Source: Zingiber officinale
Lineage: Eukaryota > Streptophyta > Magnoliopsida > Zingiberales > Zingiberaceae
Direction: 5' to 3'
Length of the DNA stretch: 64,000 nucleotides
Assembly: GCF_018446385.1 (NCBI RefSeq)
Contig: NC_055996.1
Span: 133,140,245-133,204,244 of the forward strand
Shown: piece by piece, positions 13,535 to 24,929 of the stretch
Numbering within the stretch: position 1 is the stretch's first letter
Layout: each line of letters begins with the position of its first letter
Program-made: the position numbers and the translations under genes
The notes under the pieces: model-generated
Seen by the model: only the letters and a program-made list of their open reading frames with translations
Database searches by the model: none
What the model was told of the DNA's origin: nothing

Positions 13535-14154
13535 TATATTTGAAAATTTCTAATTAATTTGGATAGTTTTCTGTCAATATTGAACTTGATAATTACCTTT
13601 CTTTTGAGGTTTTATTACCGTGATCAATTCATGAATAACAAATTATTTTCTTAATCGTTCTTTGGCAAACAATCAGAATTCAGTATACAATGTGGGTAAA
13701 TAACTACACTTTCCTTATCATTTTCAACCCTCCTTGACTTGGTCAGTAAAAATAAAGTAGTTTTCTTAAAATTAAATATTTGCAGAGTACTCCCATCGAT
13801 ACAGACATTACAAGTAAATTCAGCCGCTATGGGTTTGTTGGTATCTTTGTATTTATTTTAATTAGGCTTGGATTAATTTTAAGTGGGTATAAAATATTTA
13901 ATTACCTACTTGACCTTTTTCATATAAAGTGTCACTATAATAAGAATAAATTCATTTATATTTTATCACAGGACTAATAATATTGAATTATTTAAGATAA
14001 TAATATTATTGATGTTGTCTGACAGTTGAAGAGATGGTGCGCTGATTTAAGTAGAAGGTTGGTTGATGAATAGTTGACTTCTCAATCTATGATGAAGCTC
14101 TTTAATGATTCTGTACATAATCAGATGATCCAATAAAATATTAGTGACCTAGAA
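13535..14154. other. AT-rich intergenic DNA, no gene
   Basis: I see no recognisable domain, repeat or RNA gene. The 65-residue frame at 13780-13977 starts in AT-rich sequence and has no similarity I can name. Confidence 0.5.
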
Positions 14155-16120
14155 CTGGGGTGGAGATCCTTGGCTAGGCCCTCCAACGCTCAAGTCAGTT
14201 CGATCTCCAGAAGGTGGATGAAGAACAGTAAGAACAATACTTGTGAGAAGATAGGGTTCAGATGCAAATGCTTACGTGCCTTGTCAACGAAGATGACTCC
14301 CCTTTTTATACCATCTCACATAACCTCCGCGATCGTGATGTGGTCCCCGGTACATCAGAGTTTGTTAGAAGATGAAAGAAAGTACAACTTGGGTGTTTTA
14401 TATAATCCGAGAATTTTTTTTTCCTACGCACATACAGATGTACTTTTTTTGTCGTTTATGTATTGCGTCCTTATTGAGGCATTTAAGAGAATATGCTGCT
14501 ATAATTAATATGAAAAGTATAATAGCCTTCGAAGAAAGCCCTAAAGGAATATTTCCCAACAAGTTCCGACAGGTTTTCATAATGTTGTCTACTGGTCTAC
14601 TGAATATATCTCGATCGGCTCACAAGGCTGGTCGTATTACTTGCCATGATATCAATATGTTCTGTCATATATTTAATACTGTAGAGATCTATTCAGAGAT
14701 TAATATAATGCTCATAGTTTGCCAAAGCTTTATTCGAGAAATCATATGATAGATCATGTATGCTATAACTTTATCCCAAGGACAATGTGACATTAGGTAG
14801 CTTAAACCCAATCGACTTGTGTCCGACCGAGCGGACGTGTAGAATTTCTTAAGGATAAGTGTCTTTAATCCTGCCCGGTCTTTACCCGATCTTATACTAA
14901 GAGTTTTAAAAGGTCACATGTCTTTAAGTCCGTCCAAGCTTTACCTGACCGGACGTACATGGAGAGTCTTATGTTTGACCGATCTTCATCCGACCGATCT
15001 TATACTAAGAGTTTTATAAGGTCACGTGTTTCTAAGTCCGTCCGGGCGTTACCCGGCCAGATGTACATGGAGAGCCTTATGTTCGACCGACCTTTGTTCG
15101 ACCAATCTTATACTAAGAGTTTTATGAGGCCACGTGTCTCTAAGTCCGTCCAGGCTTATCAGGCCGGACATACATGAAGAGTCTTATGTCCGACCGACCT
15201 TCATCTGACCGATCTTATACTAAGAGTTTTATAAGGCCACGTGTCTCTAAGTCTGTCCAGGCTTTACCCGACCGAGCATATAGATAAAGTCTTATGTTCG
15301 ACCGACTTTCGTCCAACCGATTTTATACTAAGAGTTTTATAAGGCCATGTGTCTCTAAGTTCGTTGGGGTTTTATCCGGCAGGGCGTTCATGAAAAGCCT
15401 TATGTTCGACCGACCTTCATCTGGCTGATCTTATACTAAGAGTTTTATAAGGCAACGTGTCCCTAAGTCCGTCTGGGCTTTACCCGGCCAGGCATATAGA
15501 TAAACCATTATGTTCGACTGACTTTTGTCTGATCGATCTTATACTAAAAGTTTTATAAGGCAATGCGTCTCTAAGTCTGTCCGGGCTTTACCTGCCGGGC
15601 ATACATGAAGAGGCTTATGTTCGACCGACCTTCGTCCGACCGATCTTATACTAAGAGTTTTATAAGGCCACGTATCTCTAAATCCGTCCAAGCTTTACCC
15701 GACTGGGCATACAGATATAGCCTTATGTTCAACCGACTTTCATCCAATCGATCTTATGTTAAGAGTTTTATAAGGCCACGTGTCTCTAAGTCCGTCCGGA
15801 CTTTACTCGGCCGGGCATACAGATAGAGTCTTATATTCGACCAACCTTCGTCTGATCGATCTTATACTAAGAGTTTTATAAGGTCACGTGCCTCTAAGTT
15901 CTTTCGGATTTTACCCGGTCGTGCATACAGATAGAGTCTTATGTTCGACCGACCTTCGTCCGGTCGATCTTATACAGGGGGTTTTAGAAAGTTTAAGTGC
16001 CTACAGTACGGTCAGATTTTCACCTGGTCAAACTCCCTTACATTCACTCGGCTACTTGACTAATCAGGTATATTATTTCCTGATTTTCAATGTAAAATAC
16101 TAGAGTTCTTATATCCGACC
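14155..16120 (-). repeat. Gypsy-type LTR-derived block with 108-bp tandem array
   Basis: The left part (14155-14330) has the conserved LTR block CCCTCCAACGCTCAAGTCAG and, on the minus strand, a TATA box GGTATAAAAAGGGG (about 14307-14320). A central part (14335-14820) is duplicated at 17268-17760. The rest is a 108-bp tandem array. Orientation is inferred from the TATA box and from the related LTRs. I could not find target-site duplications, so the outer limits are approximate. The frames within it are array artefacts. Confidence 0.6.
14840..16010. repeat. Tandem array, about 108-bp period, 10-11 copies
   Basis: Each unit contains GATCTTATACTAAGAGTTTT, then a CACGTGTCTCTAAGTCCGTC-like segment and CTTATGTTCGACCGACC. 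The marker GAGTTTTATA recurs at about 15009, 15117, 15224 and 15332, giving a 107-108 base period. The last copies (after 15960) are degenerate. Open frames here repeat the same peptide with each unit and are not genes. Confidence 0.88.
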
Positions 16121-16774
16121 GACTTTATAGTCGGTCGACTTTATAGTCGGTCGGCTTTATTCGAACGTCATACTTTATAACCACTCACTCAGTTAGGATC
16201 TTAAAATTTTATCATGGAACAATCGACATAATCATATGAGAAACGCTCCCTCATTCTCACTTCAATTCTCACCGTATCCTAACTTTGATCACCACATCGA
16301 TCTTCGAGGTCCGTTCACTATAAACCGTATTTATCATCTCTACGCCCATACAAATAAATTCAACCATAAAAAAAAAAATACACCGTGGCACCGGAATGGA
16401 ATTTATGTTTATCTCATGCTTTATTAAATTTTAAGATTTATTCTATTTGAAGCTTGTTCCATTATTTTATTATTGAAACCTTAGAATATAAATAATATAT
16501 AGTTTTATTTTTGTCAAAGCTGTTGTATACATTTATACTGTAAATCTCACTTTTAAAAACACAGTTAGAGACGAATATTTAAGACAAATAATTTTTATCC
16601 TAAATTTATAATAAATTTTATAACAAAAAGAAATATTATTACAAATTAGTAATTAATTTAGGAACGAATTAATTTCTCATAAATCTACAACAAAAAATAT
16701 TTCGTCACTAAATTTGGTTCCTGACAAAAAATAGATTTGTTGTAAAATCGACGATGAAAAACAAATCATTCGTT

Positions 16775-17085
16775 GCAGCTTTTGGGACAAAAAAGTATCC
16801 GTTGCAAATTTAGCAACGAAAACTATATTCACTGCTAATTTTGCAACGAAAACCATATTCGTTGCAAATTTTACAACGAATCTCGAATTCGTTGCAGAAT
16901 TTGCAACGAATTTGGGATTCGTTGCAGAATTTGCAACGAATTTGGGATTCGTTGCAGATATTGTTTAAATAAATTTTAACTTGAAATTTGTGAAAAATAG
17001 GAGATTCGTTGCAAATTTCGAATGAATTTTTGGATTCGTTGTAAATTTCCAATGATTTCATGAATTTGTTGCAAATATACTTACT
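16775..17085. repeat. Short inverted/tandem GTTGCAAATTTTGCAACGAA array
   Basis: Many copies of TTCGTTGCAAATTT and its reverse complement alternate, so that units read ATTCGTTGCAGAATTTGCAACGAA. This is the pattern of subterminal repeats in CACTA- or Mutator-type DNA transposons. I cannot find matching terminal inverted repeats or a transposase, so the class stays open. The minus-strand frame at 16810-17106 is made of the repeat. Confidence 0.7.
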
Positions 17086-17267
17086 AGGTCCAAAAAAATC
17101 ACACAAAAAAAATCAGCCAGTAACGAACATTTATATACTAACTAGGTCCAACGAATTCCAAAACATCACACAAAAAAATATATTAACTAAAAAAAATATT
17201 TAAGGACATTTATATAATCAGGATAAATATACAAACGCACAAGAACTAATGTTATCAAATATATTGT

Positions 17268-18193
17268 GATGTGGTCCCCAGTACATCAGAATTTGTTAAA
17301 AGATGAAAGAAAGTACAATTTGGGTGTTTTATATAATCCGAGAAATCTTTTTCCTATCTAAAGATGTACCTTTCTTTTGTCGTTTATGTATTGTGCCCTT
17401 ATTGAGACGGTTAAGAGAATATGCTGCTATAATTAATATGAGAAACATAATAGCTTTCAAAGAAAACCCTAAAGGAATATTCCCCGACAAGTTCTGACAG
17501 GTTGTCATAATGTTGTCTGTTGGTCTACTGAATATATCTCGATCGGTTCACAAGGTCAGCCGTATTACTTGCCATGATATCAATCTGCTCTGTTATATAG
17601 TAAATACTGTAGAGATCTGTTCAGAGATTAATATAATGCTCATAATTTGCCAAAGTTTTATTCAAGAAATCAAATGATTGATCATGTATGTTATAACTTT
17701 ATCCTAGGGATAATGTGACATTAGGTAGCTTAAATCCAGTCGACCTGTGTCCGACCGAGTGATCGTGTAGAGTTTCTTAAGGATAAGTGTCTTTAAGCCC
17801 GCCCGGTCTTTACTCGGCCGGGCATACAAGGGAACTCTTATGTTCGATCAGTTTTTGTCCAACCGATCTTATACTAAGAGTTTTATAAGGTCAAGTGTCT
17901 TTAAGTCCGTCCGGACTTTACTTGACCGGGTGTACATGGAGAGTCTTATGTTTGACCGATTTTCATCCGACCGATCTTATACTAAGAGTTTTATAAGGCC
18001 ACATGTTTCTAAGTCCGTCTGGACTTTACCCGGTAGGATGTACATCGAGAGTCTTATGTTCGACCGACCTTTGCCCGACCAATCTTATACTAAGAGTTTT
18101 ATAAGTCCATGTGTCTATAAGTCTGTCCAGACTTTACCAGGCCAAGCGTACATAAATAATCTTATGTTCGATCGACCTTCATCTGACCGATCT
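17268..18193 (-). repeat. Second, truncated copy of the LTR-derived block and its 108-bp array
   Basis: 17268-17760 matches 14335-14820 closely (both start GATGTGGTCCCC and run through GAAAGAAAGTACAA and AATATATCTCGATCGG). It is followed by about four more 108-bp units (17770-18193). The two copies lie in the same orientation about 2.9 kb apart with a GTTGCAA-repeat region between them. They could be the two LTRs of one element or a duplicated LTR. Confidence 0.65.
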
Positions 18194-18219
18194 TTTATAT
18201 ATATATATATATATATATT
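18194..18219. repeat. (TA)n microsatellite
   Basis: A run of alternating T and A follows CTTTTATATA at the end of the tandem array and directly precedes TTCATCCC. Confidence 0.85.
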
Positions 18220-18496
18220 CATCCCTTGAGAGCCTTAGACATATTATGCAAAAAGAGGTAATCTAGGTATTTGCCTTTTTTAAATCGATTAATTGTAGAG
18301 GTGATTTTCCATTGACTACTAAAGTAAATTTCAAAAGTGCTCACGTTGTTGGAGATTAGTAGACAACCTTCAAAGGTAGCTACTCACTAATGAGAGTTAT
18401 GCTCCATCGGAGTACTCAATCATGAATCGTAACTCGACCACTCGACTAGCGGACTTAGGCTTATGGATAATCGTACTTCGCGCTGCATTCACAACA
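18220..18496. other. Spacer of unknown origin
   Basis: I recognise no gene, LTR homology or repeat here. Homology to the Tat-like LTR begins only at about 18497 (AACACAGGGAGTATGCTGCT). Confidence 0.4.
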
Positions 18497-18981
18497 TGAT
18501 AACACAGGGAGTATGCTGCTAGGCCGAGCGGGTTGGCCGCTCGGTCAGAACATCGCTGCTCCTGTGTCTCGCCTGCTCGGCCGTAACTCCGTTGTTCTTG
18601 TGTCCTGTCTGCTTGGCCGTAGCTCCACTGTTCTTGTGTCCCATCCACTCTACCGTAACTCCGCTGTGCTTGTGTCACGTCCGCTTGGCCGAAGTTCCGC
18701 TCTGCCAATGTCCAGTCCTATTGCCTGTTCGAGCGGGGTAGCTGCTCGGCCCGGCTTCTGCATATCATTTCCTCCTCCGTCCGGCGTCCAGTACTCCATT
18801 GAGCGTCGGTCATTTGACACCTTCCAGTGTCAAAGGCAGGCTCAGACCGGAACCTTTTACTCCCGATCGGGGCATCATCGCCCGACCTACCAATGATACT
18901 TGATCGTTGACCGCCTTGACTTTGACCTCCACCGTGACAATTATCCTCTGCGGGGTGGGGCCCCTCCTTATCACCGCATCA
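18497..18981 (-). repeat. Truncated 3' LTR of the Tat-like element
   Basis: It matches 26368-26852 of the 5' LTR over its whole length, starting with TGATGCGGTGATAAGG on the minus strand. Homology stops at about 18497, so the downstream half of the LTR, including the TATA region, is lost. Frames here (18397-18896) are LTR shadows. Confidence 0.85.
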
Positions 18982-19000
18982 TATGTCTTCCCCTCAAGTC
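18982..19000 (-). other. Polypurine tract of the Tat-like element
   Basis: On the minus strand GACTTGAGGGGAAGACATA directly precedes the LTR start TGATGCGG, the expected place for the plus-strand primer. Confidence 0.65.
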
Positions 19001-19809
19001 TAGTCGAAGGAGACAATAAGTTCGACTGATTAGACAAAATGTCTGAAGCTTTTCACCTGCTCAACTTATGACACTCCTTATCTTCTGGTCGGCCAGACAT
19101 AATCTATCAATCGACTATGGGACTGCTCTTTTGTAACCATCGGTCGACAACTTTTACTGTCGATCGGCACGTTGAAGACTGTCGTTTGGTGACACGTCCA
19201 CTTCCTAACATCGATCAGCACAATGAACATTCATACTTGAAAAATCTTTTCTTGTGCTGTCTTGGGTGAGCGCGATCCGAGCTTACATCAGCCATATTTC
19301 TGGGACACCATGTAAATCCCGACTCATGATGGCTGAGCACAATCCCATGCCTCCTTAATTGCCTTCATTAAATGTTGGTCCGTGGTGAGGCGCCATGTGT
19401 CCTGTCCGCTGCTGTCGCACGCTTGAAGTGACAGGCGGATATCCGCTGACGATGTGACGTTTGGCACTTCGAACTCAACAGTCCGATTTATGCCTGGGTT
19501 TCCGCGACTTAGATCGGACGGGGTCGGCCGACCCTAAGGCTTATAAGCCTGTGTGCGTCGCCTTCTCCTCCTTCGCATCTCCATCTTCAAGCTCTTCAGC
19601 GATAACTCCGTCTCTGTTCTCTGATGATATTCTTCCTTTCCTGCTTCTCCGACGACCTTCCAGTAAGCTTCCGTCCAATCACATATCACCTTCTTCCTCT
19701 GCACTTCCCTGTCTTCGAGTTTTTCGGTGTTTCTTCGTATGTCTTCCGATGATATTCTTCCAGTACGCTTCCTTCCCCTCGTATCTTTTCACTCTCCTTT
19801 ATTTTTGCG
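19001..19809. other. Untranslated region between antisense ORF and 3' LTR
   Basis: This part of the Tat-like element has no recognised domain. The frame 19461-19880 overlaps the start of the antisense ORF in another phase; its serine/phenylalanine-rich composition (CTTC-rich DNA) gives no family. It could be the promoter and 5' leader of the antisense gene; that is inference from position only. Confidence 0.4.
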
Positions 19810-22111
19810 ATGGTGAGTTCCTCACAGCCTCTCGCCGGCGTCCCTGGGCCTTGGTACACCTCTACCGAGTTCAGGTTTGACGCGGGGGATGATGAGAGCC
19901 TGACAGCTGCTTTTGAGTTTATTTCCGAATACAAAGTTGTTCTTCTTTCTCCTTCTGATTGGCCAAATTCTTCGTCGCCCGACTGTCTTTGTTTCTTTAG
20001 GGATCAGTTTACCGCTGGTCTGCATTTTCCCATTCACCCCTTCTTTCTTGCCATTTGTAAATACTTTCGCATCCCCCTTCATCAATTAGTGCCAAATTCC
20101 TTTTCGCTGCTGTGCGGGGGTAGTGGTTTTGTTCCACCTGCACGACATTCCTCTCACTCCCCGAGTTTTTCATTACTTTTATTATCCTAAATTATCCAAA
20201 CCGAGGGCTTTCCTTTTCCAAGCCTGAGTGGGCTTAGTTTTCTTTGAGAAAATACTGATCTCCAAAAAGCATTGGAGAGAATACTTTTTTTTTATACGTC
20301 TTCCCAAGCAGCCAGACTTTCCGACCCACTGGTAGCTCGAAGTGGCGAGTCAACCTCCCTTGAAACAGTACAAGAGCCGATCAGACTACCTCAACGCAGC
20401 TTCAATGTTGGCCGGTCAAAAATATGACATCCACAAGTTACTGCTGGAGGGTGTCCTCTACAATTTTTACCTGAGTCCGATCCGTAATCGGCTTCCATCC
20501 AGCCTAGGTATGCAACTTCTTCTTCACTCCTTTCTTTGATTCTAACTGATTTTTCTTCCTCTTTTGCAGCTGAAGTCATGCTACGTGCACACTCGACCGA
20601 CAAGGCTAAGATTGCGGATGCCGCAATCAATGCGGTGGCTGTGGAGGAGTTGGAGAGCCACGGTCTGTAGCTAGACGACTCTCAAGAAGATCCACAAGAT
20701 GAGTGCGAAGCGGCTCCAGTCTTGGTGAGCGGAGGGGCAACCAGCCGGACGCTAAGCGGTGGAGCTGCTGGTGGATCACACCCTCCCTCCGAACGGCTTC
20801 CTATCATTTAGGTTGAGGGGGCGTCGGGCTCGGCCTCCTCCGGAGAGCCGCTGATCAAACGCAAGAGGCGTCGGGCGGAGCCTTTATCGTGCTCCGCTTC
20901 CTTGGTGGTGCGGACCGCCGAGCGGGTTGAAACTTCAACCCCCACCCCCGTTCAAGAGATTGTTGTCCTCATGTCGTCTAATCGGACGCCATCGTTATCC
21001 AGTCTGCCACAAGGGACTCTCTGTGCACCGCCAATGGCCTTCATGCCACCACCATTGTAAGTCAAAAAATCTGGCATCCGTCCAACGTCCTCGTCTCGGC
21101 CGTCCGACCGAGCGACCTCTGCCCAATCAGCCCCGAGCGGCCAGCGCCATATAACGGTGGTCCTTCATCTGCCGACTGAGGAATGACGCGAGTTGGCTAG
21201 CGCTGAATCCTGAGCCCTCGAGCATCAAATAATTATTCAGGGGCTGCTCACCCAGATATGGGCTTACGCCTGAGCCCATGCAGCGATGATGACTTCGGGG
21301 GTGCTTGCAGACAGTCACACCTAAATGTCCACTAGGATAAGCATTGTACTCTTCTTAATCTATCTCCGCTCGGCGCTTATATTTTCCTGGTTACTCACAG
21401 TATTAGGTAGAGAGTCTGGTCATATGCCAAAGACTCACATTTTTGGAGCAAGAGGTCAAGCAGCTGAATGCGTCGAGCGGCCAATCCTCCGCCTCTCAAG
21501 AGCAGATGAATGCTGAGGTGGCTAAGCTGAAGGCCGATCTAGCAAAGAGCACCGAGCTGCTAGAGGCCGAGCGGGGAAAGAGCGCAGAGCAGGCCTCCTT
21601 GCTGGCTCGGCTTAACAAGCAAGTCAGCACTTTTGATGCCAAGATCGAATCGGCTAATGCGAGGAAACTTCGGGCCATCGAAGACCTTGACTTGAAGAAT
21701 AAAGAGGCCCGGACTCTCACTAAGAAACTCAAGGAAGCCGAAGATTTTCTGGTTGCCGAACGGAAAAGCTAGTCGACTGAAGAAACTGCCCTTCGAGGCC
21801 AACTATCCGTAAAAAATGACGAGCTGGACACCGTGAAGGACGAGCTAGAGGCCTCCCGAGCGGCTTTGACAACCTATCAAGATGTCGAGCCCAACCATTT
21901 TGAGGCTATGAAAAAGAACTACATCCGCTCGGACATTTTCAATGACAAGGTCACCAACTAGACATTTCGTCTGTTCGACCTAGCAATTGAAGGGATGTTT
22001 GGCCAACTCCAAACAAGCGACTACATCTCTACTGCTTTATCGAGTAAGGTCATCAGTCGGGACAAGCTGATTGAATCACTTCCCGATGATGCCTTGGATT
22101 ACCTAGAGTGA
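19810..22111 (+). pseudogene. Antisense ORF of the Tat-like element ('putative gypsy type transposon' domain, coiled coil)
   Basis: The frame from 19810 reads FEFISEYKVVLLSPSDWP, then CLCFFRDQFTAGLHFPIHPF and FRIPLHQLVPNSF. I recognise this as the domain annotated 'putative gypsy type transposon' (Transposase_28) in plants. A frameshift at about 20115 and stops at about 20222 and 20334 break it; it resumes with LKQYKSRSDYLNAASML and GVLYNFYLSPIRNRLPSSL. A good GT-AG intron (20508-20569: CCTAG/GTATGC, pyrimidine tract, TTTTGCAG) joins to AEVMLRAHSTDKAKIADAA. A long coiled coil follows (21443-22000: EVAKLKADLAKSTELLEAE) and the frame ends DDALDYLE-stop at 22111. The function of such ORFs is unknown. 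It lies on the strand opposite to gag and the LTRs. Decayed here. Confidence 0.75.
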
Positions 22112-22464
22112 GTTTCTCTTGAGTGATGTTGTATCACCCTTTTGCTTGTAACCCTCCTGCCAGATGTTAATAATCATTCTAAGTATTAACAAATGATCTC
22201 CCGTTCGACGATCTTTTATTATGCATTCGTACCCTTGCCATACTTCGACCGCTTTGGATTTGACTCGTATTTTAGTTCATACCGCCGCGTAAACCCCCGA
22301 TCGAGATTACGAGTTGCTTATCGCTACTTTGTGACCTTTCGATCGGTAGGAGAGTAATCCTAAACGGTCACCGTATTTTGAATACTTGGAGCTTTTGAGT
22401 AGCTCGTATTCAGGGTCGGTCGTTCATCATTCTTGAATTATAAGATCAACGCTTGTCCGCTCAC
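22112..22464. other. Spacer between the antisense ORF and the minisatellite
   Basis: There is no coding domain. In the antisense direction this would be the 3' untranslated region of the antisense gene; in the element's own direction it lies between minisatellite and ORF. Confidence 0.4.
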
Positions 22465-22662
22465 TGAGCCAAGGGTTTAAGGTCCCTACTTGACTGTTAA
22501 TGAAGACTAGGGTTTAAGGTCGCCGCTTGACCGTTGATGAAGACGAGGGTTTCAAGTTACCACTCGACCGTTGATGAAGACGAGAGTTTAAGGTCACCAC
22601 TCGACCGTTGATGTAGACTAGGGTTTAAGGTCGCCACTTGACCGTTGATGTAGACTAGGGTT
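22465..22662. repeat. 37-bp minisatellite, left part (about 5 copies)
   Basis: The unit is GGGTTTAAGGTCGCCGCTCG plus ACCGTTGATGAAGACGA. The array is split by a solo LTR insertion after GGGTT at 22662 and continues at 24336. Confidence 0.9.
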
Positions 22663-23159
22663 TGTTGGGACCGAAATGTAGCTAGAGGGGGGGGTGAATA
22701 ACTCATCGCGATTGTCGTGCTCGTCGTTGCTCGCTTCTTGGGATGATGTGCAGCGGAAATACAAGCAACACGAACAACAACGCTAACTCTAGGGATTTAC
22801 TTGGTATCCACCTCAAGAAGAGGTGATTAGTCCAAGGATCCACACACTCACGCACCCTCCACTATAAAAACACTCCTTCTCGGTAACTACCGAAGGCGGA
22901 GAAGCCTTACAACCTCACAATACAACAATGAGAAAGAAAAAAGCAAAATACAAATGAATCTTACAAGATTATAATGAAAACCCTAGCTTCTTCTTCTTCT
23001 GGTTGCAACTCGCCTCTTGACTTGGATGAGCCTCCAAGAACCTTCTAGAACTGGCGGTGAGGAAGAAAAGATTGCTGTGGAGAGCTGCTGTGATCGCCTG
23101 TGGAGAAGAGATCGAAGAAGTTGCCGAAGACACGTTCGCCAACGGCTTTATCTGCGCTA

Positions 23160-23500
23160 ACGGTCGAATCTCAATCGATTGGATTGCTCCCAATCGATTA
23201 GGAAAGCTTTGGATTGATCGGCCGATCGATCCAGAGTGCCTCTGTGCTCTCGGAAGTCGCCTGTATCGATCGGCTGATCGATCCAGGTCTTATCGCGCAA
23301 CATTGCAGCTTCCAATCGATCGATTGGAGGCTCTGAATCGATCGACCGATCGATCCAGAGCTGTTCTATGCGATCGTAAGCTTCTCCCAATCAATCCACT
23401 GATCGATTGGGAGGAGGCTTGTCGCGGAGACTCACTCAATCGATCAGCTGATCGATTGGGCATGAGCCAATCGATCGGCTGATCGATCCAGCTCATGGTT
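23160..23500. repeat. CAATCGAT/GATCGATC palindrome cluster in the solo LTR
   Basis: More than ten copies of CGATCGAT-type palindromes alternate with short spacers (for example GATCGGCCGATCGATCC and CAATCGATCAGCTGATCGATTGG). The arrangement gives frames rich in the same peptide (SADRS/DRSID) and is non-coding. Confidence 0.75.
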
Positions 23501-23736
23501 TTTGCCCAAAATCAAGTCCAAAGTCCCCTAACCCAACATCCGGTCAATCCATGACTTGTTGGGAAATAATACTTAGCATCCTGTCACCCTCGACCTGCTA
23601 GGACTCCCTTACTAAGTGTATGGTCAATCCCTTTGACCCACTTGAATTTTTCTCTCATCGTGTCAAGTGTCCGGTCAACCTTGACCCAATTGAACTTACC
23701 CATACCAGGTGTCCGATCAGTTTTGATCCACCTAAA

Positions 23737-24092
23737 TTTCCCGTGCCTGACTTCACTCACCAGGACTTCCCTTCTGCCTAGCTTCACTCACTAGGTCTTT
23801 CACATGGCTTCACTTACCAGGATTTTCCTTCTGCCTAGCTTCACTCACTAGGTCTTTCATTCTGCCTAGCTGCACTCACTAGGTCTTTCACCTGACTTCA
23901 CTCACCAAGATTTTCCTTCTGCCTAGATTCACTTACTAGGTCTTTCACCTGACTTCACTCACCAAGATTTTCCTTCTGCCTAGCTTCACTCACTAGGTCT
24001 TTCATTATGCCTTACTGCACTCACTAGGTCTTTCACCTGACTTCACTCACTAGGATTTCCTTCTGCCTAGCTTCACTTATTAGGTCTTTCCA
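23737..24092. repeat. Composite tandem repeat of TTCACTCACTAGG units
   Basis: Units of the form CTGCCTAGCTTCACTCACTA followed by GGTCTTTCA, alternating with CCTGACTTCACTCACCAAG and ATTTTCCTT, repeat about eight times with rearranged order. LTR-internal, non-coding. Confidence 0.8.
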
Positions 24093-24335
24093 GTCAAGTA
24101 TCCAGTCAACCTTGACATACTTGACTCTCCATCACATCTAAACTGGTCAACCTTGACCAAAAAGAGAATTGTACCAACAATCTCCCCACATGAACAATTG
24201 CACCTGCAATCTCCATGTCTTGTCTTTCTCCATGTATTGTCAAACATCGAAACCCAAACATCAAAACTCAAGCTTGAACCAACTCAAGCTTAGTCAACTA
24301 GGTCAACCTTGACCTAGAGCAATATTGCACCAACA

Positions 24336-24905
24336 GGGTTTAAGGTCGCCGCTCGACCGTTGATGTAAACCAGGGTTTAAGGTTGTCGCTCGACCATTGG
24401 GGAACACAAGGGTTTAAGGTCGCCGCTCGACCGTTGATGAAGACGAGGGTTTAAGGTCGTCGCTCGACCGTTGATGTAGACCAGAGTTTAAGGTCACCGC
24501 TCGACCGTTGATGTAGACCAGAGTTCAAGGACGCTGCTCGACTGCTGGGGAAGACGAGGGTTTAAGGTCACCGCTCGACCATTGGGGAAGACGAGGGCTT
24601 AAGGTCGTCGCTCGACTGTTGGGAAAGATGAGGGTTTAAGGTCGCCGCTCGGCCGTTGATGAAGACTAGGTTTTAAGATCGCCACTCGACCGTTGATGAA
24701 AACGAGAGTTTAAGGTCGCCGCTCAACCATTGGAGAAGACAAGGGTTTAAGGCCGCTGCTCAACTATTGATGAACACTAGAGTTTAAGGTCGCCGCTCGA
24801 CCATTGATGAAGACGAGGGTTTAAGGTCGCTGTTTGACCGTTGGGGAAGATGAGAGTTTAAGGTCGCCACTCGACCGTTGATGTATACTAGGGTTTAAGG
24901 TCGCC
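24336..24905. repeat. 37-bp minisatellite, right part (about 15 copies)
   Basis: This continues the array at 22465. Units start GGGTTTAAGGTCGCCGCTCG and differ mainly at the last dozen bases (GATGAAGACGA, GGGGAAGACGA or GATGTAGACCA). Together the array holds about 20 units. It adjoins the gag fragment directly, where pol should be. Confidence 0.9.
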
Positions 24906-24929
24906 GCCAGGGCTCAGTCGACGTCTCCT

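Larger units (their letters stand above)
22663..24335 (-). repeat. Copia-type solo LTR with target-site duplication GGGTT
   Basis: A 1673-bp segment begins TGTTGGGACCG and ends TTGCACCAACA. It is bounded by the 5-bp direct repeat GGGTT (22658-22662 and 24336-24340), which lies inside the minisatellite unit, so the insertion point is exact. The termini TGTTGG/CCAACA are standard LTR ends. The G-run with TGAATAAC near 22683-22700 is, read on the minus strand, the TTCACCCCCCC motif common just before the 3' end of copia LTRs, so I place it on the minus strand. There is no internal region, hence a solo LTR. Frames at 22969-23496 are LTR-internal. Confidence 0.88.

Noticed and set aside
14840..16103. 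Small protein-coding genes or a CRISPR-like array
   Set aside because: Unit length (108 bp), lack of constant repeats with unique spacers, and a plant nuclear context rule out CRISPR. The frames repeat the same peptide with each unit.
20342..20539. Separate small gene MASQPPLKQYKSR
   Set aside because: It is an internal exon part of the antisense ORF of the Tat-like element, open across the 5' end of its intron.
21443..21772. Independent coiled-coil protein gene
   Set aside because: The frame is the coiled-coil C-terminal part of the antisense retroelement ORF; it has no promoter or start of its own and ends at a stop within the same decayed frame.
22465..24905. Centromeric or telomeric satellite (GGGTTTAAGG looks telomere-like)
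   Set aside because: The plant telomere unit is TTTAGGG/CCCTAAA repeated every 7 bases. Here GGGTTTA occurs once per 37-bp unit, and the array lies inside a Tat-like element.
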